Source: Thauera sp. K11
GTDB taxonomy: Bacteria > Pseudomonadota > Gammaproteobacteria > Burkholderiales > Rhodocyclaceae
Assembly: GCF_002354895.1 (NCBI RefSeq)
Contig: NZ_CP023439.1
Coordinates: 3,038,001-3,102,000, forward strand
Reading direction: 5' to 3'
DNA length: 64,000 bases
In this document: piece by piece, positions 16,294 through 24,876 of the stretch
Layout of the letters: the number at the start of each line of letters is the position of its first letter
Position numbering within the stretch: the stretch's first letter is position 1
Notes under the pieces: model-generated
Databases searched by the model: none
Told to the model about the DNA's origin: nothing
The model's input: only the letters and a program-made list of their open reading frames with translations
Program-made: the position numbers and the translations under genes

Positions 16294-17300
16294 GATTCCT
16301 CCAGCCACAGGCTGCGCAGCAGGGCCATGTTCAGGCTGCCGGCGTTCCAGGTGCGGCCGCTGTCGAGGTTGCTGACCCACGCTTCGGCCGGGGCGAAGAG
16401 CGCCGGATCGATCTTGTAGAAGTCGTATTCGTAGTCGCGGAAGATGTCCGCGAACGAGCGGCCGTAATCGCGCGAATTCAGCGACGGCAGGCGCAGCGCC
16501 AGATCGTGCGCCGCCTCGTCGCTGCCGCGCACCGACAGGTGGACGCGGCCGCCGTACAGGATCGCGTCGTTGGTCCGCCCCATGGCGATGCCACCGTCCG
16601 GGCTGGGGGCGGGCAGCGGCGCCGACGCGCTGCCATCGACGATGTCGTGCAGCGCGAAACCGAGTTCGTGTGCCTTGTGCATCGCCACTTCCAGCACCCG
16701 CGCCACCACCTGCGTGGTGCCCGCCAGGCTGGACGTGGGCGTCAGCACCAGAACCAGTTGCCGAGGCGCGAGAGCGCAGTCGCGCAGGATCTTGTCGATC
16801 ACCACCGCGGGCGGGCGGCGATCGACCTCGAGCACCAGCGCCACCGGCGCACCGTCGTCGGGCCGGTCGCGGTAGCCCAGTTCGGCAAACAGCTCTTCGC
16901 GGCCGGCCAGCGCGCGCGCCGGCCCGGAGCCGAGCGAGAAGAACTTCCGCCCGCCGGCCTCTTCCTTGCCCGCCGACAGGCTCCAGCCCGCGTACTGGCT
17001 CGCCAGGCAGGCGAGGACGGGCTGCGGGCTGGCCACTTCCAGCCAGTCGGGCCAGCCGTCCGCGGCGCGCGCGGACAGCCTCACCGAACCCAGCCCGCCC
17101 ATGCAGATCTCGCCGATCGCCACGCCCGCGGCCACGCTGCCCGGCGCGTCGATGCCGGCATCGACCAGCGTCACGCCGTCCTCCAGCCGCTCCACCCGCA
17201 ACCCGAGCGGGCCCGCCCCATCCAGCAGCGCCGCCACGCGCGGCGCCGCCAGCCGATTGACGCTGAGCCCGCCCCACCCGTCCTGTCCGCCGTCACCCAT
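16290..17300 (-). CDS. mch: Methenyl-H4MPT cyclohydrolase
   Basis: A 336-aa Mch: LSVNRLAAPRVAALLDGA near residue 13, VAAGVAIGEICMGGLGSV, CLASQYAGWSLSAGKE and FFSLGSGPARALAG are family signatures. It hydrolyses methenyl-H4MPT to formyl-H4MPT, linking MtdB and Fhc. GGAG with suitable spacing precedes the ATG. Lies 87 nt downstream of mtdB in one operon. Confidence 0.95.
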   Translation of the reverse strand: MGDGGQDGWGGLSVNRLAAPRVAALLDGAGPLGLRVERLEDGVTLVDAGIDAPGSVAAGVAIGEICMGGLGSVRLSARAADGWPDWLEVASPQPVLACLASQYAGWSLSAGKEEAGGRKFFSLGSGPARALAGREELFAELGYRDRPDDGAPVALVLEVDRRPPAVVIDKILRDCALAPRQLVLVLTPTSSLAGTTQVVARVLEVAMHKAHELGFALHDIVDGSASAPLPAPSPDGGIAMGRTNDAILYGGRVHLSVRGSDEAAHDLALRLPSLNSRDYGRSFADIFRDYEYDFYKIDPALFAPAEAWVSNLDSGRTWNAGSLNMALLRSLWLEES

Positions 17301-17387
17301 GTGCCTGCTCCGCCATCTGCCTGTCCTGATCTCGCCGCGGCGGCGCCATCCGCACCGCGCCACCCCGCTGCCGTCCGCCCTTGCCGT

Positions 17388-18293
17388 TCAACCCTTCTCC
17401 GCCACGATCTCGCGCGCCTTGGCGAACGCCTCGCGAAAGCCGAGATACAGCGGTTTTTCCGCATTGCGCATCGCCGCCAGCAAGCGGTGCTCGGTCTGGT
17501 ACTTGACGTTGCCGACCGCCAGGGCGCCGATCCCCACCGCGCGGCCGTCCGCCAGCGCCTTGCCGTCGTCCATGACGCCGACGCCGGCGATGCCTTCGGG
17601 CGGCACCGCATTGACGTCGGCCGCCACCAGCAGGCGGACGGCGGCGGCGCGCTCGTCCACGCTCACCACCTGCACGCCGGCCGCCGCGGTGGCGAGCACC
17701 ACGTCGGCCTGCGCGAGCGCCTCGCGGCGCGCCTGCGGCCCGGGGAGCCCGGCCCCGTCGAGCCTGCAGCCGAAGCGCTCGCCGGTCGCCTTCGCCGCCT
17801 CCTGCGCGGTCGCCGCATCGCGGTGGCTGGCCAGGGTGACCTCGGCGCCGAGGCCCGCCGCGAGCACGCCGGCGATGCGCCCCACCGTCCCGCTCCCTCC
17901 CAGGATCAGCACGCGCTTGCCGGCGAAATCGGTGTCGTGGCTGCGTTGCAACTGGCGTTCGACGCAGGCGACAAGCGCCGCGGCGGTGGTGTAGGAACCG
18001 CTCGGGTCGGCGATGACCGACACCTCGAACGGCGGCACCATCGCCTTGCGCGCACTCTCCAGCATGTCGGCGGCGAGCAGCACGTCGCGCCCGCCGATGA
18101 AGATGCCGGTCGCCTTCACCCCCTTGGGGCCGCGCGAGAAGATCGCGTCCTGCGTCAGCCCGGCGACGTCGCCGGCAACGACCCCGCAATACGGCACGAC
18201 GACCTGGTAGCCGGCGTCGACGGCCATGTTGATGTCGAACGGGCTCATCTGCCTGCCCGGCGTGAACATGTGCAGGATGTAGGTGCGTTCCAT
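17388..18293 (-). CDS. mtdB: NAD(P)-dependent methylene-H4MPT dehydrogenase
   Basis: A 301-aa MtdB: starts MERTYILHMFTPGRQMSPFD, with VDAGYQVVVPYCGV, and a Rossmann nucleotide-binding loop VLILGGSGTVGRIAGVLAAG near residue 130. It oxidises methylene-H4MPT to methenyl-H4MPT. Homology to MtdA exists, but linkage with mch and H4MPT genes favours MtdB. About 70 nt separate it from mptG upstream. Confidence 0.93.
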   Translation of the reverse strand: MERTYILHMFTPGRQMSPFDINMAVDAGYQVVVPYCGVVAGDVAGLTQDAIFSRGPKGVKATGIFIGGRDVLLAADMLESARKAMVPPFEVSVIADPSGSYTTAAALVACVERQLQRSHDTDFAGKRVLILGGSGTVGRIAGVLAAGLGAEVTLASHRDAATAQEAAKATGERFGCRLDGAGLPGPQARREALAQADVVLATAAAGVQVVSVDERAAAVRLLVAADVNAVPPEGIAGVGVMDDGKALADGRAVGIGALAVGNVKYQTEHRLLAAMRNAEKPLYLGFREAFAKAREIVAEKG

Positions 18294-18363
18294 CGTTGCA
18301 TCCCTCTGGATTGAAAGAAGAAGCCGGCGCCGGCCCGCCTGCGCGGACCGTGCGCGGTGCGGC

Positions 18364-19431
18364 TCAATCGCCCGGATCGGACCGGAAGTCGGCCGCGGCG
18401 CAGATCCGCGCGCCGTGGTTGCGCCCGCCCGCGATCAGGATGCGCAGGGCCGGATCGACGACCCCCGCGCCGCGCGCCGCGTCGACCGCACGCTCGGCCT
18501 CGTCCTCGCCGGGCAGGATGGCGAACCCCGTCGGCCCCCAGGAACTCTGGCCCACCGCGGCGAGCCGATGGCGCGAAATCCAGTCGATGACGCGCCCGAC
18601 CGCCCGGCTGGTGTACATCGAACCGCCCTGCGCCGGGGCGAAATAGCCGCCCATCAGGCGCTGGATGGCGCTCACGCCCTCGGCGAAGGGTGCGAAGTCG
18701 CGTTCGATGGCGCCGGGCAGCACCCGCATCAGGACCTGGTGGCAGATGTCGGCCGCCCGCTCGCGAGGAAACGGCGGCAGGGCCGCCATGGCCTCGCGTT
18801 CGGCGCTGCCGCACAGGCCGGTGGCGCGTCCGTCCAGCACCAGGACGACCCGCCACGCCTCGGGAAATTCGATACGGGAGACCAGCGGCGCGGCCGAGCC
18901 GTCGGCGCCCGGGCCGCAGTCGAGCAGCAGGCCGCCGCGGTCGAACCCGGCGATGCCCACCCCGGAGCGCTCGCCGCGGCCGAGCAGCCCGGCGATGTCG
19001 GCGCTGCCCATGTCGAGCCGGTGATGACGCGCGAAGGCATGGCCCAGCGCCAGCGCCAGTTGCGTGCCGGAACCGAAGCCGGAATGGGCCGGCGGCGCGC
19101 GCAGCAGCGTCACCCGCAGCGGCAGGTCGCGTCCGGTGCGGGCCTGCAGCGTGTCGAGATGGCGCTGCAGGCGTTCGCACTCGGCCGCATCGACGCCGGC
19201 GGCGACCTCCACCCGGTTGTGCGCGGCCGCGGCGATGCCGATGCGGGTATTCAGCCCGCCGATGACGAGGCCGAGGCTGGCGTAGCGCCGGCCGAGGCTT
19301 CCGCCCGGGTCCATGAAGCCCAGATGAAGCCGCGCCGGCGCATCGACGATCAGCGCATCGGGGCCGGGCGCATGGGCCACCTGGCGGATCATCTCGCGGG
19401 TTCGGCGTGTGAGTGCGGCATCGGGAGACAT
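18364..19431 (-). CDS. mptG: Beta-ribofuranosylaminobenzene 5'-phosphate synthase
   Basis: A 355-aa GHMP-kinase-superfamily protein: VDAPARLHLGFMDPGGSLGRRYAS near residue 30 and PPAHSGFGSGTQLALALGHA near 112. Beta-RFAP synthase couples p-aminobenzoate with PRPP and decarboxylates it, the first committed step of H4MPT synthesis and the basis for needing pabB. Located between the citG-like gene and mtdB. Confidence 0.92.
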   Translation of the reverse strand: MSPDAALTRRTREMIRQVAHAPGPDALIVDAPARLHLGFMDPGGSLGRRYASLGLVIGGLNTRIGIAAAAHNRVEVAAGVDAAECERLQRHLDTLQARTGRDLPLRVTLLRAPPAHSGFGSGTQLALALGHAFARHHRLDMGSADIAGLLGRGERSGVGIAGFDRGGLLLDCGPGADGSAAPLVSRIEFPEAWRVVLVLDGRATGLCGSAEREAMAALPPFPRERAADICHQVLMRVLPGAIERDFAPFAEGVSAIQRLMGGYFAPAQGGSMYTSRAVGRVIDWISRHRLAAVGQSSWGPTGFAILPGEDEAERAVDAARGAGVVDPALRILIAGGRNHGARICAAADFRSDPGD

Positions 19432-19563
19432 CTTGCGGCAATCCTCGGGCGATCGATGTTGCGTGGGCGGCCCAGCCGCTCAGCAAGATCCAGTCCACTC
19501 CACGGCCCGCCGGCCGGCGCGGGCGGCACGGGTCCGCCGCAGGCCCGTCTCATGCGTCCCGTC

Positions 19564-20496
19564 TCATGCCTTCCGCGCCCGGCGGCCGATCAGCGCGGGG
19601 CGGAGCAGCGCCGCCATGAACAGGGTGCACACGGTCAGGTCCGCGCTGGTGCCGGGGTTGAGCCCGCGCTGCTTGAGCGAGGCATCCCAGGCCGTGAAGG
19701 CGGCGCATGAGCCCGCCGACTCATCGCGCTCGAGCCTCGCCAGCCAGGGCGCGGCCTCGGCCTGCACCGAGCGCGCCGCCGGCAGCCCGGACTTGCGCAC
19801 GATGTGCGAGTCGGGAAAGGCCGACAGAAAGCGCAGGAAGAGCCGCTGCACGCACGCAGCGAGGTCGCCGCCGACATCGGTCTCGCGCAGGAAGGGGCGC
19901 AGGCCCGCGATCGCCAGGTCGTCGAAGCCCCGGGCGTACTGGCGCGCGATCATGTCGCGGTCGGCGGCGAGCGCCATGGCAGACTTCAGGTCCATGGTCG
20001 GCGGCACCGACACGTCCTGCTCGCCCACATTGCCCAGCCCCCCCGGACTGGCCAGGGCGATGGCGCGGTAGGCCGCGCACGCATCGGCGACGTCGAGCCC
20101 GTCCAGCACCCCGCCCAGCGCCCCGAGCAGGGCCGCCTCGCCCTTCGCCGCCGCGCGCTCGGCGGCAAGCGCCACCGGCGCGCACAGCAGCACGATGCCC
20201 AGGTTGGTGTTGCAGCCGGCCACCGCGCGCGTGGCGACGACGGCGCCCTCGATGCGCGCGCCGACCGGCGCGCCGGTGCGCAGCAGCGGCCCGGCCGACG
20301 CCGCCGCGCTGGAGAGGAACTGCACGGCCGCCATGCCGTGCCCGGCCGATGCGAGGCTCACGTTGCCCGGCTTGAACACCGCCACGTCCCGCATGCAGGC
20401 CCACAGATAGGCGGCGTCGGCATCCCGGTAGAGGTCCCCTGCACCGTTCGCCCGGCCGCCGGACGACCCATCGTCGGAAAGTGTAGGAAAAACCAT
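19564..20496 (-). CDS. CitG/MdcB-like triphosphoribosyl-dephospho-CoA synthase family protein
   Basis: A 310-aa protein with the family pattern: VAVFKPGNVSLASAGHGMAA, GCNTNLGIVLLCAPVALA, LASPGGLGNVGEQDV and GLNPGTSADLTVCTLFMAALL. In methylotrophs this homologue is part of the H4MPT cluster; no citrate or malonate decarboxylase genes are nearby, so it probably transfers a ribosyl-type group to the coenzyme (inference). The ATG overlaps the upstream PCD-like stop (TGATG). Confidence 0.8.
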   Translation of the reverse strand: MVFPTLSDDGSSGGRANGAGDLYRDADAAYLWACMRDVAVFKPGNVSLASAGHGMAAVQFLSSAAASAGPLLRTGAPVGARIEGAVVATRAVAGCNTNLGIVLLCAPVALAAERAAAKGEAALLGALGGVLDGLDVADACAAYRAIALASPGGLGNVGEQDVSVPPTMDLKSAMALAADRDMIARQYARGFDDLAIAGLRPFLRETDVGGDLAACVQRLFLRFLSAFPDSHIVRKSGLPAARSVQAEAAPWLARLERDESAGSCAAFTAWDASLKQRGLNPGTSADLTVCTLFMAALLRPALIGRRARKA

Positions 20497-20882
20497 CAGC
20501 GGTACTTGATGTAGCTGAAACGGGGGTCGTCGGGCGTCCCCTCCAATGCACCGCCTTCCTTGCCCGGCTGCCACATCACGACCTCCTCGATCTTCTTCGC
20601 CAGTTCGAAATCCTTGTCGGTGACACCCTTGGCCGCATGGTTCATGAGCTTGACGATCACGAAGGCGTAGGAGGCGGCGATGTCGGGGTGATGAAACGCC
20701 GCCTCGGCCAGATGGCCCACGGTGTTGATCACCATCAGCGTCCCCTTCCAGCCGCCGGTCCTGTACTTGCGCCGGATCCAGCCGTTCTCGTAATACCACT
20801 CGGGCAGTTCCGCCGCGAGGCGTGCCTTGATCTCGTCCTCGCCATAGGGTTCATCCTTTTCCTTGCTGCGCCACTGTGCCAT
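20496..20882 (-). CDS. Pterin-4a-carbinolamine dehydratase-like protein
   Basis: A 128-aa protein. The C-terminal 90 residues match the PCD fold, with AFHHPDIAASYAFVIVKLMN near residue 68 and KGVTDKDFELAKKIEEV; the usual THD segment is altered to NHA. A role in pterin maturation for H4MPT is suggested by position. An AGGAGG-type site lies upstream. Its stop overlaps the citG-like start. Confidence 0.8.
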   Translation of the reverse strand: MAQWRSKEKDEPYGEDEIKARLAAELPEWYYENGWIRRKYRTGGWKGTLMVINTVGHLAEAAFHHPDIAASYAFVIVKLMNHAAKGVTDKDFELAKKIEEVVMWQPGKEGGALEGTPDDPRFSYIKYR

Positions 20883-20896
20883 GTCCTCGTCCTCCT

Positions 20897-21232
20897 TCAG
20901 TCCGTGCCTTCCGGCCCGCATCGCCGCGAAGGGGCAACCTCCGCCAGCCTGTCCAGCACCTCCCGGCGGCGCCCGGCCAGCAGATGCTCGACCTCCTCCA
21001 CGCACTCGCCGTCGGCGCTCACGCTGCACACCGGGTCGCCGCTCCCATGCGGCGTGCCGGCGGCCGGCAGATCGCGGCACCAGCCGCGGCCCGCCATCCA
21101 CGCCGAGCATGCCGCATCGACGCGCCCGGCACGCCGCGCGAACACCACTTCGCTGCCGCACACGCCCCGTGACGGCACGAACGCCAGTTCGCCGGGCGCC
21201 GTCCCCCGGCACACCGCCACGTGCGCCAGCAT
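20897..21232 (-). CDS. Uncharacterised 111-aa Cys-containing protein of the H4MPT operon
   Basis: Starts [20 protein letters not shown]; the ATG overlaps the stop of the ATP-grasp gene (TGATG) and the stop is 14 nt from the PCD-like gene, so it is clearly an operon member. Six Cys are spread along the sequence (CRG, GVCGSE, DAACSA, GWCRD, DPVCSV, GECVE), suggesting a metal site or disulphides; there is no signal peptide or membrane segment. I do not recognise the family. Confidence 0.65.
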   Translation of the reverse strand: MLAHVAVCRGTAPGELAFVPSRGVCGSEVVFARRAGRVDAACSAWMAGRGWCRDLPAAGTPHGSGDPVCSVSADGECVEEVEHLLAGRRREVLDRLAEVAPSRRCGPEGTD

Positions 21233-22101
21233 CAGCCCCCGTTCACGCAGCGGTCGAACAGCGCGACGCTCGCGGTCGGCCGCGGGTTGAGTTCGATCAG
21301 CACCGGCTCCCCGGCCCGCAGCACGAAATCGATGCCGTTCAGGCCGATCAGGCCGAGTCCCGGCACGACGCGATCCAGCATCGCCGCCAATGCTTCCTGC
21401 GCTGGCGGCGGCAGGCCGACCGGCCCCACCCCGCCCCGATACACGAAGGCATGCCCGCCGAGCGGGCGGACGATCTGCCGCGCGATGCCGGCGATGCGCC
21501 AGTCCCGCCCATCGGCGAGAAAGAGCACCGACAGCGGCATGCCCTCGATCCGCCGCTGGAAGTAGCGCCCGACGCCGCACGCCGGCCCGGCCGCCGCCGC
21601 CGGGCGCACGTGCCAGCCGCCGCAGGCGCGCGCATCCTTCGCCAGCCAGCCCTCCGGCTGCGCGGGCCGGGAGATGCTCACCTCGGCATGCGGCACCTGC
21701 CGCGCCGCAAGCCAGGGGTAGAACCAGCCCGGCGTGCGGACCCGCCGCACCAGCTCCGGCGCATTGCCGAAGAGCGGCAGGACGGAGGCGCCGCGCGCGA
21801 TCAGGTCCGGCCGCGCCTCGAAGCCGCTGCCCGCCACCCAGCCCGCCACGTCGTTCTGGCGCGCCAGCAGCGCGAGCGCATCGAGGAAGGCCGCATCGTC
21901 GAAGCGCAGCGCCCCGGCGCTGCCGATGCCGTGCCACGCCTCCGCAGCCGCGCGCGTATCGCCGTCGCCGAAGAGATCGAGCGCCACCACCGCGCCGCCG
22001 CCGCGGGCGACCGATTCCGCCATCATGCGGGCCGACATGGCCGCAACCGCCACGCGGATGCGTCCGGATGCGTCACTGCCGATCGATGCCGCCACACGCA
22101 T
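21232..22101 (-). CDS. ATP-grasp protein (COG2232-like) of the H4MPT cluster
   Basis: About 289 aa, first gene of the operon. ATP-grasp features: [36 protein letters not shown] and the metal-binding [20 protein letters not shown] at the C-terminus. Found with H4MPT genes in methylotrophs; the exact ligase reaction is unknown. The start is ambiguous: ATG 22101 has AGGA too close, while GTG 22095 has AGGA at ideal spacing. Divergent from xoxF. Confidence 0.75.
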   Translation of the reverse strand: MRVAASIGSDASGRIRVAVAAMSARMMAESVARGGGAVVALDLFGDGDTRAAAEAWHGIGSAGALRFDDAAFLDALALLARQNDVAGWVAGSGFEARPDLIARGASVLPLFGNAPELVRRVRTPGWFYPWLAARQVPHAEVSISRPAQPEGWLAKDARACGGWHVRPAAAAGPACGVGRYFQRRIEGMPLSVLFLADGRDWRIAGIARQIVRPLGGHAFVYRGGVGPVGLPPPAQEALAAMLDRVVPGLGLIGLNGIDFVLRAGEPVLIELNPRPTASVALFDRCVNGG

Positions 22102-22130
22102 TCCTGTATCAAAAAGTAGCACTTGCCCCA

Positions 22131-22143
22131 CTTTGCAGCAAAG
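22131..22143. promoter_or_regulatory. Palindrome CTTTGC-A-GCAAAG upstream of xoxF
   Basis: Perfect 6-1-6 inverted repeat centred about 134 bp upstream of the predicted sigma-54 start site of xoxF, the usual distance for an enhancer-binding activator. It also lies close upstream of the divergent ATP-grasp gene. Confidence 0.4.
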
Positions 22144-22244
22144 CGCCGAACACTTCTCCGGCACATTCGGCACCGGATCCGCACCCGGGCATTTTTCCCG
22201 GCCTGGTCAGTCGCTTTCCGCTCCGGCCGCCCATCTGCGGATTC

Positions 22245-22261
22245 TGGCACAGGCTTTGCAT
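22245..22261 (+). promoter_or_regulatory. Sigma-54 promoter of xoxF
   Basis: TGGCAC, five bases, TTGCAT: a full match to the -24/-12 consensus. The predicted start is near 22271, giving a leader of about 100 nt before xoxF, whose ATG has GGAG seven to ten bases upstream. Location and match make this the best promoter call in the window. Confidence 0.75.
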
Positions 22262-22369
22262 CGACATGGCTGCTGTCGTTTGGAACCCGCGCTCCGCATG
22301 CCGCGGCGGGGCCTCCGGTCTTTTCATGTGGCGATGTCGCATGTTGTTCATAAAGAGAGGAGACAAAAA

Positions 22370-24193
22370 ATGAAACGTTCCGGAACACCTGCACGGCTTG
22401 CACCGACCGTTCTCGCCGCCTCGCTGGCGCTGGCTCTTCCCGGCGTCGCGCTGGCCAACGCCGACCTGGAATCGAAGATCGCCAACCCGAAGAACTGGGC
22501 GATGCAGGCCGGCGACATGTTCAACCAGCGCTACAGCAAGCTGAAGCAGATCAACACGGGCAACGTCGGCAAGATGCAGGTCGCATGGACCTTCTCCACC
22601 GGCGTGCTGCGCGGACACGAGGGCTCGCCGCTCGTCATCGACGGCATGATGTATCTGCATACGCCGTTCCCGAACAAGGTCTTCGCCATGGACCTCGATA
22701 CGCAGAAGATCGTCTGGCGCTACGAGCCCAAGCAGGACCCGTCGGTGATCGCGCAGATGTGCTGCGACACGGTGTACCGCGGCCTCGCCTATGCCGAAGG
22801 CAAGATCTTCCTGCAGCAGGCCGACTCCACCCTGGTCGCGCTGGATGCCAAGACCGGCAAGCAGATCTGGAGCGCGGTCAACGGCGATCCGAAGCTGGGC
22901 GCGGTCAATACCAACGCGCCGCACGTGTTCGGCGACAAGGTCCTGACCGGCATCTCCGGCGGCGAATGGGGCGTGCGCGGCTTCGTCGCCGCCTACGACA
23001 TCAACAGCGGAAAGCTGGTATGGAAGGCTTACAGCACCGGCCCCGACAACGAGATGCTGATCGATCCGGACAAGACCGTGACCTGGACGGACGGCAAGAT
23101 GGCGCCGGTCGGCAAGGATTCTTCGCTGAAGACCTGGAAGGGAGACCAGTGGAAGATCGGCGGCGGCACGACCTGGGGCTGGTACAGCTACGACAAGGCG
23201 ACCAACACGGTCTACTACGGCACCGGCAACCCGTCGACGTGGAACCCGTCGCAGCGCCCCGGCGACAACAAGTGGTCGATGACGATCATGGCCCGCGACA
23301 TGAACACCGGCATGGCCAAGTGGGTCTATCAGATGACGCCGCACGACGAGTGGGACTTCGACGGCATCAACGAGATGATCCTTGCCGACATCGACGTGAA
23401 GGGCAAGCCGACCAAGGCGCTGGTCCACTTCGACCGCAACGGCTTCGGCTACACGCTGGACCGCGTCAGCGGCGAACTGCTGGTGGCCGAGAAGTACGAT
23501 CCGAAGGTCAACTGGGCGACGCACGTCGACATGAAGACTGGCCGCCCGCAGGTCGTCGCCAAGTACTCCACCGGGCAGAACGGCCCCGACGTGAACACCA
23601 AGGGCGTCTGCCCGGCGGCCCTCGGTTCCAAGGACCAGCAGCCGGCATCGTTCGACCCGAACACCAAGCTGTTCTACGTACCGACCAACCATGTCTGCAT
23701 GGACTACGAACCGTTCGAGGTGAGCTATGTCGCCGGACAACCGTACGTGGGCGCGACGCTGTCCATGTTCCCGACGCCGGACAGCCACGGCGGCATGGGC
23801 AACTTCATCGCATGGGACGCGGGCAAGGGCAAGATCGTGCAGTCCAAGCCGGAGAAGTTCTCGGTGTGGAGCGGCGCGCTCAACACCGCGGGCGGCCTCT
23901 CGTGCTTCGGCACGCTCGAGGGCTACCTGAAGTGCGTCGATGCCAAGAACATCAACAAGGAGCTGTACAAGTTCAAGACGCCGTCGGGCATCATCGGCAA
24001 CGTGTTCACCTATGAGCACAAGGGCAAGCAGTACATCGGCGTGTTCTCGGGCATCGGCGGCTGGGCCGGCATCGGCATGGCGGCAGGGCTGGAGAAGCCG
24101 ACCGAGGGCCTGGGCGCGGTGGGCGGCTATCGCGAACTGGCCGACTACACGCAGCTCGGCGGTTCGCTGACGATCTTCGCCCTGCCCAACTGA
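22370..24193 (+). CDS. xoxF: Lanthanide-dependent methanol dehydrogenase XoxF
   Basis: A 607-aa periplasmic PQQ quinoprotein; signal peptide with cleavage after LPGVALA (about residue 29). The vicinal disulphide C131-C132, E199 (GGEWG), N287 (GTGNPS) and the catalytic D329 are present. D331, two residues after the catalytic Asp in DEWDFDG, is the extra acidic ligand that marks lanthanide-type XoxF rather than calcium-type MxaF, which has Ala there. Eight-bladed propeller repeats are evident. It is probably the methanol-oxidising entry to the H4MPT pathway here, since no mxaFI is seen. A sigma-54 promoter lies upstream. Confidence 0.96.
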   Translation: MKRSGTPARLAPTVLAASLALALPGVALANADLESKIANPKNWAMQAGDMFNQRYSKLKQINTGNVGKMQVAWTFSTGVLRGHEGSPLVIDGMMYLHTPFPNKVFAMDLDTQKIVWRYEPKQDPSVIAQMCCDTVYRGLAYAEGKIFLQQADSTLVALDAKTGKQIWSAVNGDPKLGAVNTNAPHVFGDKVLTGISGGEWGVRGFVAAYDINSGKLVWKAYSTGPDNEMLIDPDKTVTWTDGKMAPVGKDSSLKTWKGDQWKIGGGTTWGWYSYDKATNTVYYGTGNPSTWNPSQRPGDNKWSMTIMARDMNTGMAKWVYQMTPHDEWDFDGINEMILADIDVKGKPTKALVHFDRNGFGYTLDRVSGELLVAEKYDPKVNWATHVDMKTGRPQVVAKYSTGQNGPDVNTKGVCPAALGSKDQQPASFDPNTKLFYVPTNHVCMDYEPFEVSYVAGQPYVGATLSMFPTPDSHGGMGNFIAWDAGKGKIVQSKPEKFSVWSGALNTAGGLSCFGTLEGYLKCVDAKNINKELYKFKTPSGIIGNVFTYEHKGKQYIGVFSGIGGWAGIGMAAGLEKPTEGLGAVGGYRELADYTQLGGSLTIFALPN

Positions 24194-24200
24194 GGCGCAA

Positions 24201-24282
24201 GGCCGGAGCGATCCGGCCCCGGGGGATGCCCCGCGGCATCCCGGCTGCCGGGCCCGATAGTTGCATGGAGGGCCCGGCAGCC
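24201..24282 (+). repeat. Three consecutive hairpins between xoxF and xoxG
   Basis: 24201-24218 GGCCGG/CCGGCC; 24223-24242 GGGATGCC/GGCATCCC; 24243-24255 with 24270-24282, a perfect 13-bp stem (GGCTGCCGGGCCC) with a 14-nt loop. None has a T tract. They probably stabilise the xoxF 3' end or reduce read-through into xoxG. Confidence 0.55.
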
Positions 24283-24467
24283 ATGCCGGAAGCCACGAGC
24301 TCCGGGCCGGGTTCCCGGCTCGAATCAAGTGTCACGGACAGCAAGAGGAAGGCGACGGCCCGCCGCGGCGGATGCCCCGCCCGCGGGCGCGGCCGGCCCG
24401 TATCAAACCACAGGCGCCGGGCCCATGCAGCCACGGCGCGTCCGCAGCAAGCGAGGAGGATTCACCC

Positions 24468-24860
24468 ATGAAGTACGCGATGTTGTTGTGTGCAGCACTG
24501 ATGATCGTCGGCGGCCCCGTCCATGCTGCGGATGATCAGAAACCGCTGTACACCGTGATCGACGGCAACAAGGTCGACGCGAACACGCTGAAAGGATTCC
24601 GCACCTGGCGCGCCGCGGCCTGTGACCGCTGCCATGGCGCGAACCAGGAGGGCCTGGTCGGCCCTTCGCTCATCGAAAGCCTGAAAGTCCTGACCAAGGA
24701 GCAGTTCGTCCAGACGGTGCGCGACGGCAGGCTGGAGAAAGGCATGCAGAGCTTCGGCAACAATCCCAACGTGATGGACAACATCGACAGCCTGTATGCC
24801 TACCTGAAAGGGCGCTCGGACGGCGCCATCACGCAGGCCAAGGTCCAGCCGATGGAGTGA
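24468..24860 (+). CDS. xoxG: Cytochrome c XoxG, electron acceptor of XoxF
   Basis: A 130-aa exported monohaem cytochrome c: signal peptide ending GGPVHA (residue 20), haem motif CDRCH (C52, C55, H56), and KGMQSFG with Met93 as probable distal ligand. Takes electrons from reduced PQQ in XoxF. GAGGAGG precedes the ATG. The preceding 185 nt after the hairpins hold no gene. Placement between xoxF and xoxJ makes the assignment strong. Confidence 0.9.
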   Translation: MKYAMLLCAALMIVGGPVHAADDQKPLYTVIDGNKVDANTLKGFRTWRAAACDRCHGANQEGLVGPSLIESLKVLTKEQFVQTVRDGRLEKGMQSFGNNPNVMDNIDSLYAYLKGRSDGAITQAKVQPME

Positions 24861-24876
24861 GCCCGGAGGAGCGACG

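Noticed and set aside
24261..24467. N-terminal extension of the xoxG reading frame upstream of 24468
   Set aside because: Falls in the hairpin-rich spacer, has no Shine-Dalgarno sequence, and would bury the signal peptide; the ATG at 24468 has GAGGAGG.
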